64,000 nt of DNA from Hyphomonas sp. TMED17 (GCA_002172915.1 NHBW01000002.1:74777-138776); one strand, 5' to 3'. Positions 54,860 through 64,000 are shown, counted from the first letter of the stretch. The notes: a model not told the origin generated them from the sequence alone. Made by a program: numbers and translations.

Positions 54860-55840
54860 TTATGCGGGGACATCCCCAACCTCGAATGCGGCAATTGCCA
54901 TAAATGCGCCTTTCCGATGGGCTGTTCCCATAAGGTGATAGCGTCCGAGCTTGTAACCCGTTGCGACCGCCAGGGCGGCGAGCGTATCGCCAGGCCCGGT
55001 TTTTAGGTCCAGTCCGAAACCGATTTGTTCATCGGTCATTGATAGCGTGTGTTTCATTGCGGTCTTATTCGCCAGGTTAAGCATCCGCTCACCATAAAAA
55101 TCGGCAATGACAACGCTTCCGGGGGCGCTGATCTGACGAATACTGTTGAGCGTAGCGTGGACAATTCCCGCATTCAGATAGAGCGATACACCTTCCCATA
55201 AAAAGATTGTTTTGCGGGCGGGATCATAGGCCGAGGTGCGCAAAGCAAGGTGCCAGTCCGGCTGAGCGAAGTCGATTTCGATATAGTGAACGTGATCGCC
55301 GTTGAGACCGGCCCGTGCCAAGGCGTCGCGCTTGGATTTTTGAATGCGTGGTTGATCAAGCTCGAACATGGTCATGTTATGTGTCGTCAGGGGACCATAG
55401 GCGCGGGTGTCGAGGCCGGCGCCAAGCACGACAAACTGTGTCGCTTGCGAGCAATAGGTTTTGATAAGCGCGTCAATTCGGGCGGATCTTGAAAAGACCA
55501 AATTAGCGATACTCGCCTGATCATCGTCCGGTAAAGTCGGGTATAGAATGGGATGACCGGCAATGAACTTTGCGACCATAAGTGGAAACAGAGTTAGACG
55601 CAGTCCGAGTGTCGAATTGTTCGGTAGGGCGGCTGCCAGTTGCTTTGCTGCAAAGTCATCGCGCAGACCGAAGATATGTGCCGTCCACCGGCCGTTAATA
55701 ATTTCGACCGCTGTCTGTGACAGGCCGAGCTTTCGGCTGTGCCAGATCTGTTTGTAGCCAACCCAGGTGGCGGCAAGAATGGAGACAGGCAGCCAGATGA
55801 TCTGCAAAGGGATATAAATTATCCAGGCAATCTGCGTCAT
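54860..55840 (-). CDS. LCM-type SAM-dependent methyltransferase with N-terminal membrane helix
   Basis: A 326-residue protein of the leucine carboxyl methyltransferase (PPM1/TIGR00027-like) family. An N-terminal hydrophobic stretch (IIYIPLQIIWLPVSILAATWV) suggests membrane attachment. Signatures are FVVLGAGLDTRAY for SAM binding, MFELDQPRIQKSKR and FLWEGVSLYLN. Bacterial members mostly act on small molecules or are uncharacterised, so the substrate is unknown. GAGGAG precedes the ATG. Confidence 0.85.
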   Translation of the reverse strand: MTQIAWIIYIPLQIIWLPVSILAATWVGYKQIWHSRKLGLSQTAVEIINGRWTAHIFGLRDDFAAKQLAAALPNNSTLGLRLTLFPLMVAKFIAGHPILYPTLPDDDQASIANLVFSRSARIDALIKTYCSQATQFVVLGAGLDTRAYGPLTTHNMTMFELDQPRIQKSKRDALARAGLNGDHVHYIEIDFAQPDWHLALRTSAYDPARKTIFLWEGVSLYLNAGIVHATLNSIRQISAPGSVVIADFYGERMLNLANKTAMKHTLSMTDEQIGFGLDLKTGPGDTLAALAVATGYKLGRYHLMGTAHRKGAFMAIAAFEVGDVPA

Positions 55841-56139
55841 TCTGTTTTAGCTCCTCTGCTATACCTAGCTCGGTTTATATATGAGTTTCTGTGTCCGGTA
55901 CAGGTATCCTCTTCTGATCCGCCGTTGCATTAGGCGGGTCACATTGCTGGTGGTTCAGAAAGTTTGCTCTTCGCTCTCGACTGGCTGCAGCATGCTGCGA
56001 AGCCGGATGGCGGCATGTGATCAGTCGTGGTTGTTGCTTTCGGCTTTCTGGCGCCGTCTCTCACAGACTTACCTGATCGACAAAATCCGTTTATGAAATG
56101 TCCCCGGTGCGAAGGGGACTATTACGAAGGGAAGCAGAC
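55841..56139. other. Intergenic region before csaA
   Basis: About 300 bases between divergent genes. A small hairpin (GTCCCC at 56100-56105 with GGGGAC at 56114-56119) lies just before the csaA Shine-Dalgarno. No gene seen. Confidence 0.5.
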
Positions 56140-56511
56140 ATGCATAAGACGTTTCAACCGGATGCGCCGGCAGCGCCAGAAATAAGTTTTAATGATTTTT
56201 TGAAAGTTGATATCCGGCTCGGCACAATTGTGCAGGCGGAAGCTTTCCCTGAAGCGCGCAACCCGTCTTATCGTTTATGGATTGATTTCGGACCGGCAAT
56301 TGGCGTGAAGAAAAGTGCCGCGCAGATCACGGCATTGTATGAGCTAGACGAGCTGGTCGGGCGTCGTGTCATGGCAGTTGTTAATTTTCCGCCACGCCAG
56401 ATCGGACCAGTGCGATCTGAAGTTCTGGTCCTCGGATTTGGCGACGCGCATGATCAGATCGTCCTGGCTAAACCGGACGGCGACGCCCCGAACGGCGCCC
56501 GGATGGCCTAG
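56140..56511 (+). CDS. csaA: tRNA-binding protein CsaA-like
   Basis: A 123-residue OB-fold protein homologous to the C-terminal tRNA-binding domain of methionyl-tRNA synthetase; CsaA has chaperone-like and RNA-binding activity. Signatures are FLKVDIRLGTIVQAEAFPEARNPSY, GVKKSAAQIT and RVMAVVNFPPRQIGPVRSEVLVLG. AAGGGAAG is well spaced before the ATG at 56140; an upstream ATG at 56098 is not supported. No conserved neighbours. Confidence 0.9.
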   Translation: MHKTFQPDAPAAPEISFNDFLKVDIRLGTIVQAEAFPEARNPSYRLWIDFGPAIGVKKSAAQITALYELDELVGRRVMAVVNFPPRQIGPVRSEVLVLGFGDAHDQIVLAKPDGDAPNGARMA

Positions 56512-56700
56512 TGAAGACTGGCCTAGTAAAGACTGGCAGTGAATGGCTTGTTGCATCAGCGAGGCCATTGTCCGATTTCGGGCTGGCAGTGTCATTGCTG
56601 CCTCAGCATGCCCGGGTCAGGTCTCTTTATGTGCTGGCTAATCGCGTCATGCGGGCTGGTTGTGCAAGAGCAAGACTTTTATTTACTGCCACAGATATCT

Positions 56701-59700
56701 CTAATGGAAGTCCCGGCTTTTCGGAATAATCCGGATATTGCGTGGGTGTTTGCGTAAATCTTGCATGGGCTGCTGTGACGATGCAGCAGCATGTTTGGGC
56801 GCGTGTATCGGTATGGTGCTTGTTTGGAGGCGTGTAGTCTGATCGAGACCTGTATGGACATCACCCTTTTCGAGATGATTTACCTGCGCGGTTTCTGATA
56901 AAAGCTGTAAGTCACCGGTCCGGTCAATTAGCTGGTCGACGACAATATGAGTTACATTGTCGGCGGTCTGGACGCGGCCATTCACCAGCATAATCCGGGC
57001 CCCCATCAAAACCGGCCTGTAAAGGGCGCCGATACGGGGCCATACAATCAGATTGGCAATTCCTGTTTCATCTTCAAGTGTGATAAAAAAGACCCCGTTC
57101 GCAGAACCGGGCTTTTGCCGGATCAGGACAATACCTGCAGTTTGAACACGCTGTCCGTTGGGCTGGTTGATCGCAGCTTGTGTCGTTTGTATCCCATAGT
57201 CCTGATAATAGGGACGTAAAAACCGTACCGGATGGTCTTTGAGCGATAGGCGGGTCGTCTGATAATCCTGAAGGACGTGTTCGGACGCCGGCATCTGCGG
57301 TAAAAATGTAATATTGTCGGGGCCTTGCTCAGCGGTGTCTGTGCGGGCAAATAGTGGCAGCGTTTTCCCGCTGCTTTCCCCCCGGACGGCCCACAGGGCG
57401 GTACGCCGGTCAATATCCAGCGAACTAAACGCATCAGCTGCGGCGAGTAATTCCAGACTGTGACGGCTTATACCGGCGCGCCGGCGAATATCTTCAGGAT
57501 GCCCGTAGCCATTCCGCCGGGCGCGAATAAGAGCTTCGATCTCGTCTGCACGCAGCCCTTCAATCTGCCGAAAACCCAGCCTCACAGCACATAAGCCATT
57601 ATCGCATGGTTCCAGCGTACAATCCCATTCCGACATGTTGACGTCGACGGGGCGTACTTCGACACCATGTTCCTGAGCGTCGCGTACAATCTGCGCCGGG
57701 GCGTAGAATCCCATAGGCTGGCTGTTCAGCAGGGCCGCACAAAAGACATCCGGATGATGGCATTTCAGCCAGCTTGAAACATAGACCAGAAGGGCGAAAG
57801 ACGCCGCGTGGCTTTCCGGGAAACCATATTCGCCAAACCCTTTGACCTGATCGAAACAGCGTTTTGCGAAGACTGGATCATACCCGCGTGCGATCATACG
57901 CGACACCATTATTTCTTCGTAATTCTGAATGGTGCCGACCTTGCGGAATGTTGCCATTGCCCGTCGCAGCCCATTGGCTTCATCCGGCGTGAACCGGGCT
58001 GCATCAATCGAGATCTGCATCGCCTGTTCTTGAAATAATGGAACCCCGAGTGTGCGTTTCAGAATCCGTTCCAATTCGTCAGCCGGGCCATGCTCCGGTG
58101 CGGGACTGGGGTAGCGTACGGTCTCCTTACCCTGTCGCCGTCGCAGATAGGGGTGAACCATGTCGCCTTGAATGGGGCCCGGACGGACCAGTGCAACTTC
58201 AATGACAAGATCATAAAACGTCCGTGGCCGCAGCCGTGGCAGCATGTTCATTTGTGCCCGGCTTTCAACCTGAAACACACCCAGACTGTCGCCGCGACAG
58301 AGCATGTCATAGGTCGGGGCATCGTCGGGCGGTAAGCTCGCCAGTGTGTGGGCTATGCTTTTGTGCTGGGCTAACAGGTTAAAAGATTTCCGGATACAGC
58401 TCAGCATGCCAAGGGCAAGAACATCGACTTTCATAATGCTGAGCGCGCTGAGGTCATCCTTGTCCCATTCAATAAATGTGCGATCAGCCATGGCGGCCGG
58501 GCCAATCGGTACGGTGCCGGTCAGGGCATGGCGGGTTAGAACGAAGCCACCGACATGCTGTGACAAATGGCGAGGAAACCCGATCAATTGCTGGCCGAGC
58601 TGTACGGCCCGGCGCAAGGCAGGACTATTCGGGTCGAGCCCGGCCTGTTGTAAATGTTTGTGATTGAGGGGTGTCGACTGACTGCCCCATACTGTTTTGG
58701 CAAGTGCCGACGAAATATCTTCTGACAGACCGAGGGCTTTGCAAACTTCGCGGATCGCGGATCGCGAACGATAGGAAATAACGGTCGCGGTCAAGGCGGC
58801 ACGATCACGACCATATCGCTGATAAACATACTGGATGACTTCTTCACGGCGCTCATGCTCGAAATCGACATCGATGTCCGGGGGTTCCCGTCGTTCTTTT
58901 GACAGAAACCGTTCAAATAGAAGGCTGGTTGTTTTGGGGTCGACGCTGGTAATGCCGAGACAGAAACAGACGGCAGAATTCGCTGCCGAGCCACGTCCCT
59001 GACACAGAATATTCTGCCGCCTTGCCCAGGCGACAATGTCGTAAACGGTCAGGAAGTAAGGCGCATAATTAAGCGTTGCTATTAGGGCCAGCTCCTTGCG
59101 CAGAGTCGCGGCAATTGTATCCGGGATACCATCCGGATAGCGCCATGCCGCACCAGTCCAGGTTAAATAATTCAGATGTTGCTGTGGGGTCCGGTCTGCC
59201 GGAACCGGCTCGTCAGGATATTCATAAGCCAGCTCGTCGAGGTTGAAAGTACACTTTTCGACGATGTCCTGGAGGCGTGATAAAGCTGGCGTGAAACCAG
59301 CAAACAGGCGGAGCATTTCTGCCGGTGCTTTTAAATGGCGCTCTGCATTCGCGGCCAGGCGATAACCCGCCGTATCAATCGTGCAATGTTCGCGGATGCA
59401 GGTCACAATATCCTGCAGAGGGCGCCTGTCCGGAATATGATACAGGACATCATTGGTCGCGACCATCGGGGTTCCCGCCGCCCGTCCTGCTTGATCCAGC
59501 CGGGCGAGATGCTCATAATTACGACCGGAATAGAGGTATTGTGCTGCGAGATAACATCGTCCCTGCCAGATGCGACCGAAATGTTCCAGCTGGGTTTGGA
59601 AGGTATCGTCTCGCTGTCCGGGTGGCAGAACCAGAAAAATCTGTCCCTCGCTATAGGCCTCAATATCGGCCACGGTAATGAGGCAATCACCTTTTTCAGT

Positions 59701-59997
59701 CCGCGATTTACCAAGCGAAAGCAGGGAGGAAAGACGTCCATAGGCGTTGCGATCGGTGGGGTAGCAGATGATTTCTGGTCCGTCCTGCGGGACCAGGCGA
59801 GCGCCAATAAGTAATTTGAGTCCAAGTGATTTAGCCTGAATATGGGCCCGGACGACACCGGCCAATGTGTTCCGGTCGGCAATCCCGATGGCGCTATATC
59901 CCAGCTCAGCCGCGCGCGTGACATATTCGGCCGGATGCGAGGCGCCCTGTAAAAAGGAGAAATTCGTTGTGGTGGCGAGCTCGGCATAATGAATCAT
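56701..59997 (-). CDS. dnaE2: Error-prone DNA polymerase DnaE2 (ImuC)
   Basis: C-family DNA polymerase for damage-induced mutagenesis with ImuA and ImuB. The 1098-residue protein has an N-terminal PHP domain (YAELATTTNFSFLQGASHP), palm catalytic motif PDIDVDF (about residues 372-378), GRGSAANSAVCFCLGIT, and a C-terminal OB-fold region (MLVNGRVQT). Full length for DnaE2, about 60 residues shorter than DnaE1. Its start overlaps the imuB stop (ATGA), giving an imuA-imuB-dnaE2 transcription unit under the LexA box at 62335. Confidence 0.96.
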   Translation of the reverse strand: MIHYAELATTTNFSFLQGASHPAEYVTRAAELGYSAIGIADRNTLAGVVRAHIQAKSLGLKLLIGARLVPQDGPEIICYPTDRNAYGRLSSLLSLGKSRTEKGDCLITVADIEAYSEGQIFLVLPPGQRDDTFQTQLEHFGRIWQGRCYLAAQYLYSGRNYEHLARLDQAGRAAGTPMVATNDVLYHIPDRRPLQDIVTCIREHCTIDTAGYRLAANAERHLKAPAEMLRLFAGFTPALSRLQDIVEKCTFNLDELAYEYPDEPVPADRTPQQHLNYLTWTGAAWRYPDGIPDTIAATLRKELALIATLNYAPYFLTVYDIVAWARRQNILCQGRGSAANSAVCFCLGITSVDPKTTSLLFERFLSKERREPPDIDVDFEHERREEVIQYVYQRYGRDRAALTATVISYRSRSAIREVCKALGLSEDISSALAKTVWGSQSTPLNHKHLQQAGLDPNSPALRRAVQLGQQLIGFPRHLSQHVGGFVLTRHALTGTVPIGPAAMADRTFIEWDKDDLSALSIMKVDVLALGMLSCIRKSFNLLAQHKSIAHTLASLPPDDAPTYDMLCRGDSLGVFQVESRAQMNMLPRLRPRTFYDLVIEVALVRPGPIQGDMVHPYLRRRQGKETVRYPSPAPEHGPADELERILKRTLGVPLFQEQAMQISIDAARFTPDEANGLRRAMATFRKVGTIQNYEEIMVSRMIARGYDPVFAKRCFDQVKGFGEYGFPESHAASFALLVYVSSWLKCHHPDVFCAALLNSQPMGFYAPAQIVRDAQEHGVEVRPVDVNMSEWDCTLEPCDNGLCAVRLGFRQIEGLRADEIEALIRARRNGYGHPEDIRRRAGISRHSLELLAAADAFSSLDIDRRTALWAVRGESSGKTLPLFARTDTAEQGPDNITFLPQMPASEHVLQDYQTTRLSLKDHPVRFLRPYYQDYGIQTTQAAINQPNGQRVQTAGIVLIRQKPGSANGVFFITLEDETGIANLIVWPRIGALYRPVLMGARIMLVNGRVQTADNVTHIVVDQLIDRTGDLQLLSETAQVNHLEKGDVHTGLDQTTRLQTSTIPIHAPKHAAASSQQPMQDLRKHPRNIRIIPKSRDFH

Positions 59998-61706
59998 GCG
60001 AATAATCCATGTATATACCAGTCAGGCGGTCCGCCGCGGCCATCATTATCAAGTCCGTTTCGGAACAGCCAGTAGCGCTGCCCGTTTTCGTCTTCAACGC
60101 GATAATAGTCCCGGCTTCGTGGTCGTTTCCGGACCGGGAGCCCTAATTGATTGGCCGCATCTTCATGATGTGTTGGTGTTGTTGTGTGTGCCCGGTGCGG
60201 GCTGTCCGGTCCGGCCGTATCCGGCTTCGGGCCGGGACGGGTTATCACCGCAGACCCGGTTATGTTCTTTTGATATTGCCACCATTCAGGACCAATCCGT
60301 TCAGGCCCGTCAACACGGCGAACCGAGCGTGTAAGCCGTCGCCATGTGAAAGATTGCGGCGGGCCGTCGGGGACCGCTGCAATGATTTCCACTAATTCCG
60401 GCGAATCGAGAAAACGCAAAGGACGCGGGCCTCCCGGTAATTCTGACAAGGTAGGAATGTCACCGTTAAAGGCCTGTATAAATTGCGCGCGTTCGGGAAT
60501 ATGGCTGTGGCGGGTCTGGTTAACCGCAATAGCGGTTTCGCCGAGCTTCGCCGATAGCCTGTCGGCAAGTGCGGCGAGTGCAACAGGATCGGTATCGCGA
60601 CTTGCAAGGTCACCTGATAAGGCAATGGATGAGATGTCCATTGGGCCCGTCCGGTTGGCTTCCAGCACTAATATGTCAATACCGAAGCCGGGGTCCAGTT
60701 CAGCCAGTTTTTCATCGAATAAATGTAGAATGTGCTCGCGCGCCCGTGCCGGTTTTGCTGTATTTATCGATATGCTGTCATGTGTGCTGTCGGCACGAAA
60801 GGCATGTAGAGTGAAGTTCCGGGCGCCTAGGCCGTGGTGACAGAGTTCGTCGCATAGCATGTCAGCAAGTTGAGCGAGTCCGATGGAAAGAGCGGTGCTT
60901 GTCGAGATCGGATCCGGACAGGATAAACGGACCGATTGTGCGGGGGCCGGGCGAATAGGGTGTACCGGATCGGGCCGTTTGCCAAGCGCCTGATCCAAGC
61001 GTCGCAAAACCGCATCAACTGCGTGTTTGGACGGAAACCGGCGTTCGAGAGCCTTGCGGTCGATTGAATAAAGTTGCCCGACCCGACTGAGTCCGAAGCG
61101 TTGCAGTAATATTTCGGCTTTGGATGACAGGCGCAGAGTGGAAATGGATAAATCTGCAAGTCCTTCAGCTTCTTTACCAGGTTTGATCAGGCCGCCTGAT
61201 TGTGCACGCGCCAGTGCTGATGCTGCAACCGGTGTGCCGGCAATTGCCAGCCGGTGCGGGAGGTTATTTTCTGTTAAAAGTGCGCTGACTTTTTGCATCA
61301 TTGCCGGCTCACCTCCGTAAAGGTGGTCGCATCCGGTTGTGTCCAGGATCAGCCCGTCGCGTTCGTCAATGGCGACTTGTGGTGCGACACGGATGAGCCA
61401 CAGTGCGAGAGCTTCCAGCGCGGTCTGGTCATCGTGTCGGTTGATATGTTCCGAGCCTAGTTCAGGAATACGTGCTTTGGCATCCGCGAAACTGAGACCG
61501 GTCTGGATTGCAAGTTTCCGGGCCGAAGCATTGGCAGCGGCGACGATCAGGCCATGCTTTCCATTTTCGACCAGAATGAATGGCCGGTGACTGTCTTGGT
61601 CTGAGGCTTCAGGGCGCCGTGCCGTATTGTGGCCAAGTATGCGTGCTCGCCTCAGCCGTGTCAGAGGCCAGTCCGGGAACCACAGAGAGAGATAACGTTT
61701 CATCAT
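59994..61706 (-). CDS. imuB: ImuB, Y-family polymerase-like protein of the mutasome
   Basis: Catalytically inactive Y-family homologue that bridges DnaE2 and the beta clamp. The 570-residue protein begins MMKRYLSLWFPDWP; palm-like segments (QTGLSFADAKARIPEL, DTTGCDHLYGGE) and thumb/little-finger regions follow. Near the C-terminus NQLGLPV resembles a beta-clamp-binding motif, followed by the ImuB-type WLFRNGL and GGPPDWYIHGLFA tail. It overlaps imuA upstream by 98 bases and dnaE2 downstream by four. Confidence 0.94.
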   Translation of the reverse strand: MMKRYLSLWFPDWPLTRLRRARILGHNTARRPEASDQDSHRPFILVENGKHGLIVAAANASARKLAIQTGLSFADAKARIPELGSEHINRHDDQTALEALALWLIRVAPQVAIDERDGLILDTTGCDHLYGGEPAMMQKVSALLTENNLPHRLAIAGTPVAASALARAQSGGLIKPGKEAEGLADLSISTLRLSSKAEILLQRFGLSRVGQLYSIDRKALERRFPSKHAVDAVLRRLDQALGKRPDPVHPIRPAPAQSVRLSCPDPISTSTALSIGLAQLADMLCDELCHHGLGARNFTLHAFRADSTHDSISINTAKPARAREHILHLFDEKLAELDPGFGIDILVLEANRTGPMDISSIALSGDLASRDTDPVALAALADRLSAKLGETAIAVNQTRHSHIPERAQFIQAFNGDIPTLSELPGGPRPLRFLDSPELVEIIAAVPDGPPQSFTWRRLTRSVRRVDGPERIGPEWWQYQKNITGSAVITRPGPKPDTAGPDSPHRAHTTTPTHHEDAANQLGLPVRKRPRSRDYYRVEDENGQRYWLFRNGLDNDGRGGPPDWYIHGLFA

Positions 61707-62331
61707 TTAGTTCGAGGGTGAAATTTACAGGAGTTATGTGTGGCAATTGCCGGGCGCGTTCGAGTACAGCCTGCCAGCGGATTGGGCCGGGGGCGTTCGG
61801 GTCATATCGATTATGACAAGAAGGCTGTGTGGAAATACGCCATCGGGCGACAGCTGCTGTTGAGCCCTGACGGGTATGCGGCATTAAGAGCAGGATCGGG
61901 ACCCCGCAGCGTTTTGATGCCAGCGCCAGCCGCCGTGAGGCAGTAAAATTAAGGTCCGGTATTTCCCCGATAACCAAACTGACCGCCCGGGACTGAACGG
62001 CTTCTTCAATCGCCCATAGGGCACTTTCGAGGCGCCGGGTTCGTGCAATAAGCATCGGCGGCGCGGAGGGCCGTAACTGGGTCAGTCCTAATGGTGAAAC
62101 ACGGCCATAATTCATTTCGGTAATTGTCTGGTTAACCCAGACGGCAACGCCGGACTTGATCTGGCTCATTGTCAAGGCAAAGCCGGTTGCCGCCGGCATG
62201 TCGCCAAAGCTAGCCGCAATGATTTCATGCAGGCCTTCAGCGCCAAGGCCGAACGGAAACCGGGCATCGGTCGCGGACCGGGCCGGGCTCATGCGGAAAA
62301 TGCCAAGTGCAGAGAGAGCGTCTAATTCCAT
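61609..62331 (-). CDS. imuA: ImuA, RecA/SulA-like SOS mutagenesis protein
   Basis: A 240-residue RecA-fold homologue that interacts with RecA and ImuB. RecA-like core segments are ALWAIEEAVQSRAVSLVIGE and SRRLALASKRCGVPILLLMPH. The ATG at 62331 directly follows the LexA box/-10, so the mRNA may be leaderless; MSPARSATD at 62292 is an alternative start. The C-terminal 32 residues overlap imuB in another frame, which is unusually long for this cassette (98 bases). Confidence 0.92.
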   Translation of the reverse strand: MELDALSALGIFRMSPARSATDARFPFGLGAEGLHEIIAASFGDMPAATGFALTMSQIKSGVAVWVNQTITEMNYGRVSPLGLTQLRPSAPPMLIARTRRLESALWAIEEAVQSRAVSLVIGEIPDLNFTASRRLALASKRCGVPILLLMPHTRQGSTAAVARWRISTQPSCHNRYDPNAPGPIRWQAVLERARQLPHITPVNFTLELNDETLSLSVVPGLASDTAEASTHTWPQYGTAP

Positions 62332-62334
62332 AAT

Positions 62335-62366
62335 GTTCTTATTTTGTTCTTGTCAGGTCTTGTCAA
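62335..62366 (-). promoter_or_regulatory. imuA promoter with a perfect LexA box
   Basis: On the minus strand TTGACA (62366-62361) is followed after 17 bases by AATAAG (62343-62338). The LexA box GAACAAAATAAGAAC (62349-62335) matches GAAC-N7-GAAC exactly (GTTC-N7-GTTC on the + strand) and covers the whole -10. The expected transcription start is the A of the imuA ATG at 62331 or within a base or two of it. Confidence 0.8.
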
Positions 62367-62698
62367 GATCCAGCCCTCGGAATCATTTTGAGATTCATGA
62401 AATATATTTTGCCGCAGCGTGGTTTTGCGGTGAAAGAGAAGCTGATCGACAGCGGCGGATATCACCGCGTCGCGGGATATCAAAAAGGTCTGGCCTGCAG
62501 CTTTTGAACGGGATGACGAGACGTGTGACAGTTGGCTGCGATGCTGCCGGGTGTTTATATTGTCGGTGGTATTTGACGCGGCGTCTTGGTGCTATCGGGA
62601 CTGTTCTGGATGTGTCTGTTCTGCCCGGAGTGACCGAGAGAGGCAGGCTGAGGTAGAGTTAGGCCTCGCATGCTGCTCCGATGCAGGATGCTTGAAAC
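62367..62698. other. Intergenic region between imuA and groEL
   Basis: About 330 bases of ordinary composition with no gene I can support; a 166-codon frame here (62156-62656, + strand) mostly overlaps imuA antisense. The groEL terminator lies at its right edge. Confidence 0.5.
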
Positions 62699-62730
62699 AA
62701 AAAAAGAGCGGCTCGAAATGAGCCGCTCTT
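62699..62730 (-). terminator. Rho-independent terminator of groEL
   Basis: AAGAGCGGCTC (62704-62714) and GAGCCGCTCTT (62720-62730) form an 11-bp stem with a 5-base loop. The A-run 62699-62705 gives a T-tract on the minus strand, so it ends groEL. Confidence 0.9.
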
Positions 62731-62752
62731 CTGATTTGGATTGTGCGGATGA

Positions 62753-64000
62753 CTAGAAGCCCATGCCGCCCATATCAGGCATGCCGCCGCCGCCTGGCAT
62801 TGCAGGGGCGTCTGCTTTTGGTGCTTCTGCAACACCAGCTTCTGTCGTGATCAGCAGACCCGCAACGGATGCTGCATTTTGCAGTGCTGAACGAACGACT
62901 TTTGCTGGGTCGATAACGCCCATTGCGATCAGTTCGCCATACTCTTCTGTCTGTGCGTTGAAGCCGAAGCCTTTGACGTCGCTATTAACGATCGTGTTAA
63001 CGACAACAGATCCCTCGACGCCAGCATTTTCAGAAATCTGACGAATAGGGGCTTCGAGTGCCTTGCGAACAATATCAATCCCGGCCTGCTCGTCATCATT
63101 CGAACCTTTGGCCTTGATGTTGCGGGCTGCAGACAGCAGAGCTGTACCACCGCCGGCAACAATGCCTTCTTCAACGGCTGCACGGGTCGCATTGAGCGCG
63201 TCATCGACCCGGTCTTTACGCTCTTTAACTTCGATTTCGGTTGCGCCACCAACTTTGATAACGGCAACACCACCAGCCAGTTTGGCCAGACGTTCCTGAA
63301 GTTTTTCGCGATCATAATCAGATGATGTGTCATCGATCTGCGTACGGATTTGAGATACCCGTGCTTCAATGTCATCTTTCGCACCGGCACCGTCGACAAT
63401 AGTTGTATCGTCTTTGGTGATGTTGACCCGCTTGGCAGTGCCGAGCATGTCGAGCGAGACGTTTTCAAGTTTAATGCCGAGATCTTCAGAGATCATCTGG
63501 CCACCTGTCAGGATCGCAATGTCCTGCAGCATCGCTTTGCGACGATCGCCGAAGCCAGGGGCTTTGACGGCGGCGATTTTCAGACCGCCACGCAGCTTGT
63601 TAACCACCAGAGTCGCCAGCGCTTCGCCGTCAACGTCTTCTGCGATAATCAGGAGCGGGCGTTGTGACTGTACGACGCTCTCGAGGATTGGCAGCATTGG
63701 CTGCAAGGAAGACAGTTTTTTCTCGTGAAGAAGAATGAACGGATCGTCCAGTTCTGTCGACATTTTGTCCGGGTTGGTGACGAAGTAAGGCGACAGGTAG
63801 CCGCGATCAAACTGCATGCCCTCAACAACGTCGAGTTCGGTTTCGAGCGATTTTGCTTCCTCAACCGTGATGACGCCTTCATTGCCGACTTTTTCCATCG
63901 CTTTAGCGATCATTTCGCCGATTTCGTAGTCGCCATTTGCCGAGATTGCGCCGACTTTAGCGATTTCGGAATTATCTTTCACTTTACGTGAGTTAAGGGC
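62753..64000 (-). CDS. groEL: Chaperonin GroEL (C-terminal part; 5' end beyond window)
   Basis: 415 residues of the 60-kDa chaperonin are visible; about 130 N-terminal residues lie beyond the right edge, and the frame is open through position 64000. Visible signatures are [32 protein letters not shown] (intermediate/apical), the apical domain and [16 protein letters not shown] near the equatorial return, ending with the GGM-type tail [14 protein letters not shown]. It is the major folding chaperonin, so groES is expected upstream. Confidence 0.97.
   Translation of the reverse strand, partial: ALNSRKVKDNSEIAKVGAISANGDYEIGEMIAKAMEKVGNEGVITVEEAKSLETELDVVEGMQFDRGYLSPYFVTNPDKMSTELDDPFILLHEKKLSSLQPMLPILESVVQSQRPLLIIAEDVDGEALATLVVNKLRGGLKIAAVKAPGFGDRRKAMLQDIAILTGGQMISEDLGIKLENVSLDMLGTAKRVNITKDDTTIVDGAGAKDDIEARVSQIRTQIDDTSSDYDREKLQERLAKLAGGVAVIKVGGATEIEVKERKDRVDDALNATRAAVEEGIVAGGGTALLSAARNIKAKGSNDDEQAGIDIVRKALEAPIRQISENAGVEGSVVVNTIVNSDVKGFGFNAQTEEYGELIAMGVIDPAKVVRSALQNAASVAGLLITTEAGVAEAPKADAPAMPGGGGMPDMGGMGF

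Noticed and set aside
1-64000. CRISPR arrays, insertion sequences, rRNA genes or replication origin
   Set aside because: No regularly spaced repeats, transposase genes, rRNA or DnaA-box cluster were seen anywhere in the window.

Overview
The window reads as a continuous piece of an alphaproteobacterial chromosome of moderate GC content. The evidence is gene order and family type: an SRP RNA gene followed by dnaX-ybaB-recR, recA-alaS, an imuA-imuB-dnaE2 mutagenesis cassette behind an alphaproteobacterial GTTC-N7-GTTC LexA box, the long-spaced radical-SAM cysteine pattern of alphaproteobacterial QueE, DUF2093 and DUF1178 genes, and a GST-fold protein that resembles the FtsZ-binding FzlA. lysC-ptsP followed by a RodZ-type helix-turn-helix/DUF4115 gene suggests the Caulobacterales/Hyphomonadaceae/Parvularculales side of the class, but this placement is inference. 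No CRISPR array, plasmid origin or intact mobile element was seen.

Layout. 0-11.6 kb: a GST-like gene, an isolated rimM, threonine dehydratase, a tandem-FKBP lipoprotein, ubiG, lysC, ptsP, a RodZ-like membrane HTH protein, an M17 aminopeptidase and nudC. 11.7-14.7 kb: ffs (SRP RNA), dnaX, ybaB, recR. 14.7-20.4 kb: a PQQ-type sugar dehydrogenase lipoprotein, an overlapping queC-queE-queD set, a BioC/NDUFAF5-like methyltransferase, comF, grxC and DUF1178. 20.4-21.0 kb is a very AT-rich intergenic stretch ending in a strong hairpin terminator, probably a small RNA locus. 21-25 kb: fzlA-like, queG, mtgA, a TPR protein and an NAD(P)-epimerase. 25-29 kb: a TetR-controlled esterase/quinone reductase unit and two hotdog thioesterases. 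29-38 kb: amtB, pyrD, DUF952, a LysR regulator, ttcA, rnhB, a quinone reductase, an outer-membrane barrel, an M23 peptidase and DUF2093. 38-42 kb: recA and alaS. 42-46 kb: a GST, trhO, a class III CoA-transferase and a thiolase-like protein. 46.5-50.2 kb: a tightly coupled DUF3604-PpiC-HupE/UreJ operon of unknown function. 50.3-52.9 kb: asd, tRNA-Gly(GCC), a truncated integrase and a superinfection-immunity-like membrane protein, the only clear accessory patch. 52.9-56.5 kb: a DUF1214/DUF1254 pair, a GNAT acetyltransferase, an LCM-type methyltransferase and a CsaA-like tRNA-binding protein. 56.7-62.4 kb: the imuA-imuB-dnaE2 cassette. The right edge is a 5'-truncated groEL.

How the genes fit together. 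Queuosine synthesis is unusually well represented: queC, queE and queD overlap each other, and the last-step enzyme queG lies 4 kb away; other tRNA-directed genes are ttcA, trhO and csaA. DNA repair is also rich: recA and imuA-imuB-dnaE2 both carry LexA-type boxes overlapping their predicted promoters, so one SOS signal should drive both, and recR, dnaX and ybaB form a replication/repair unit. Peptidoglycan and division functions (mtgA, M23 peptidase, fzlA-like, RodZ-like) are scattered. The best candidates for undescribed biology are the DUF3604-PpiC-HupE operon, the small RNA candidate in the AT-rich gap, the QueD whose catalytic cysteine is a tyrosine, and the predicted leaderless, LexA-occluded start of imuA.
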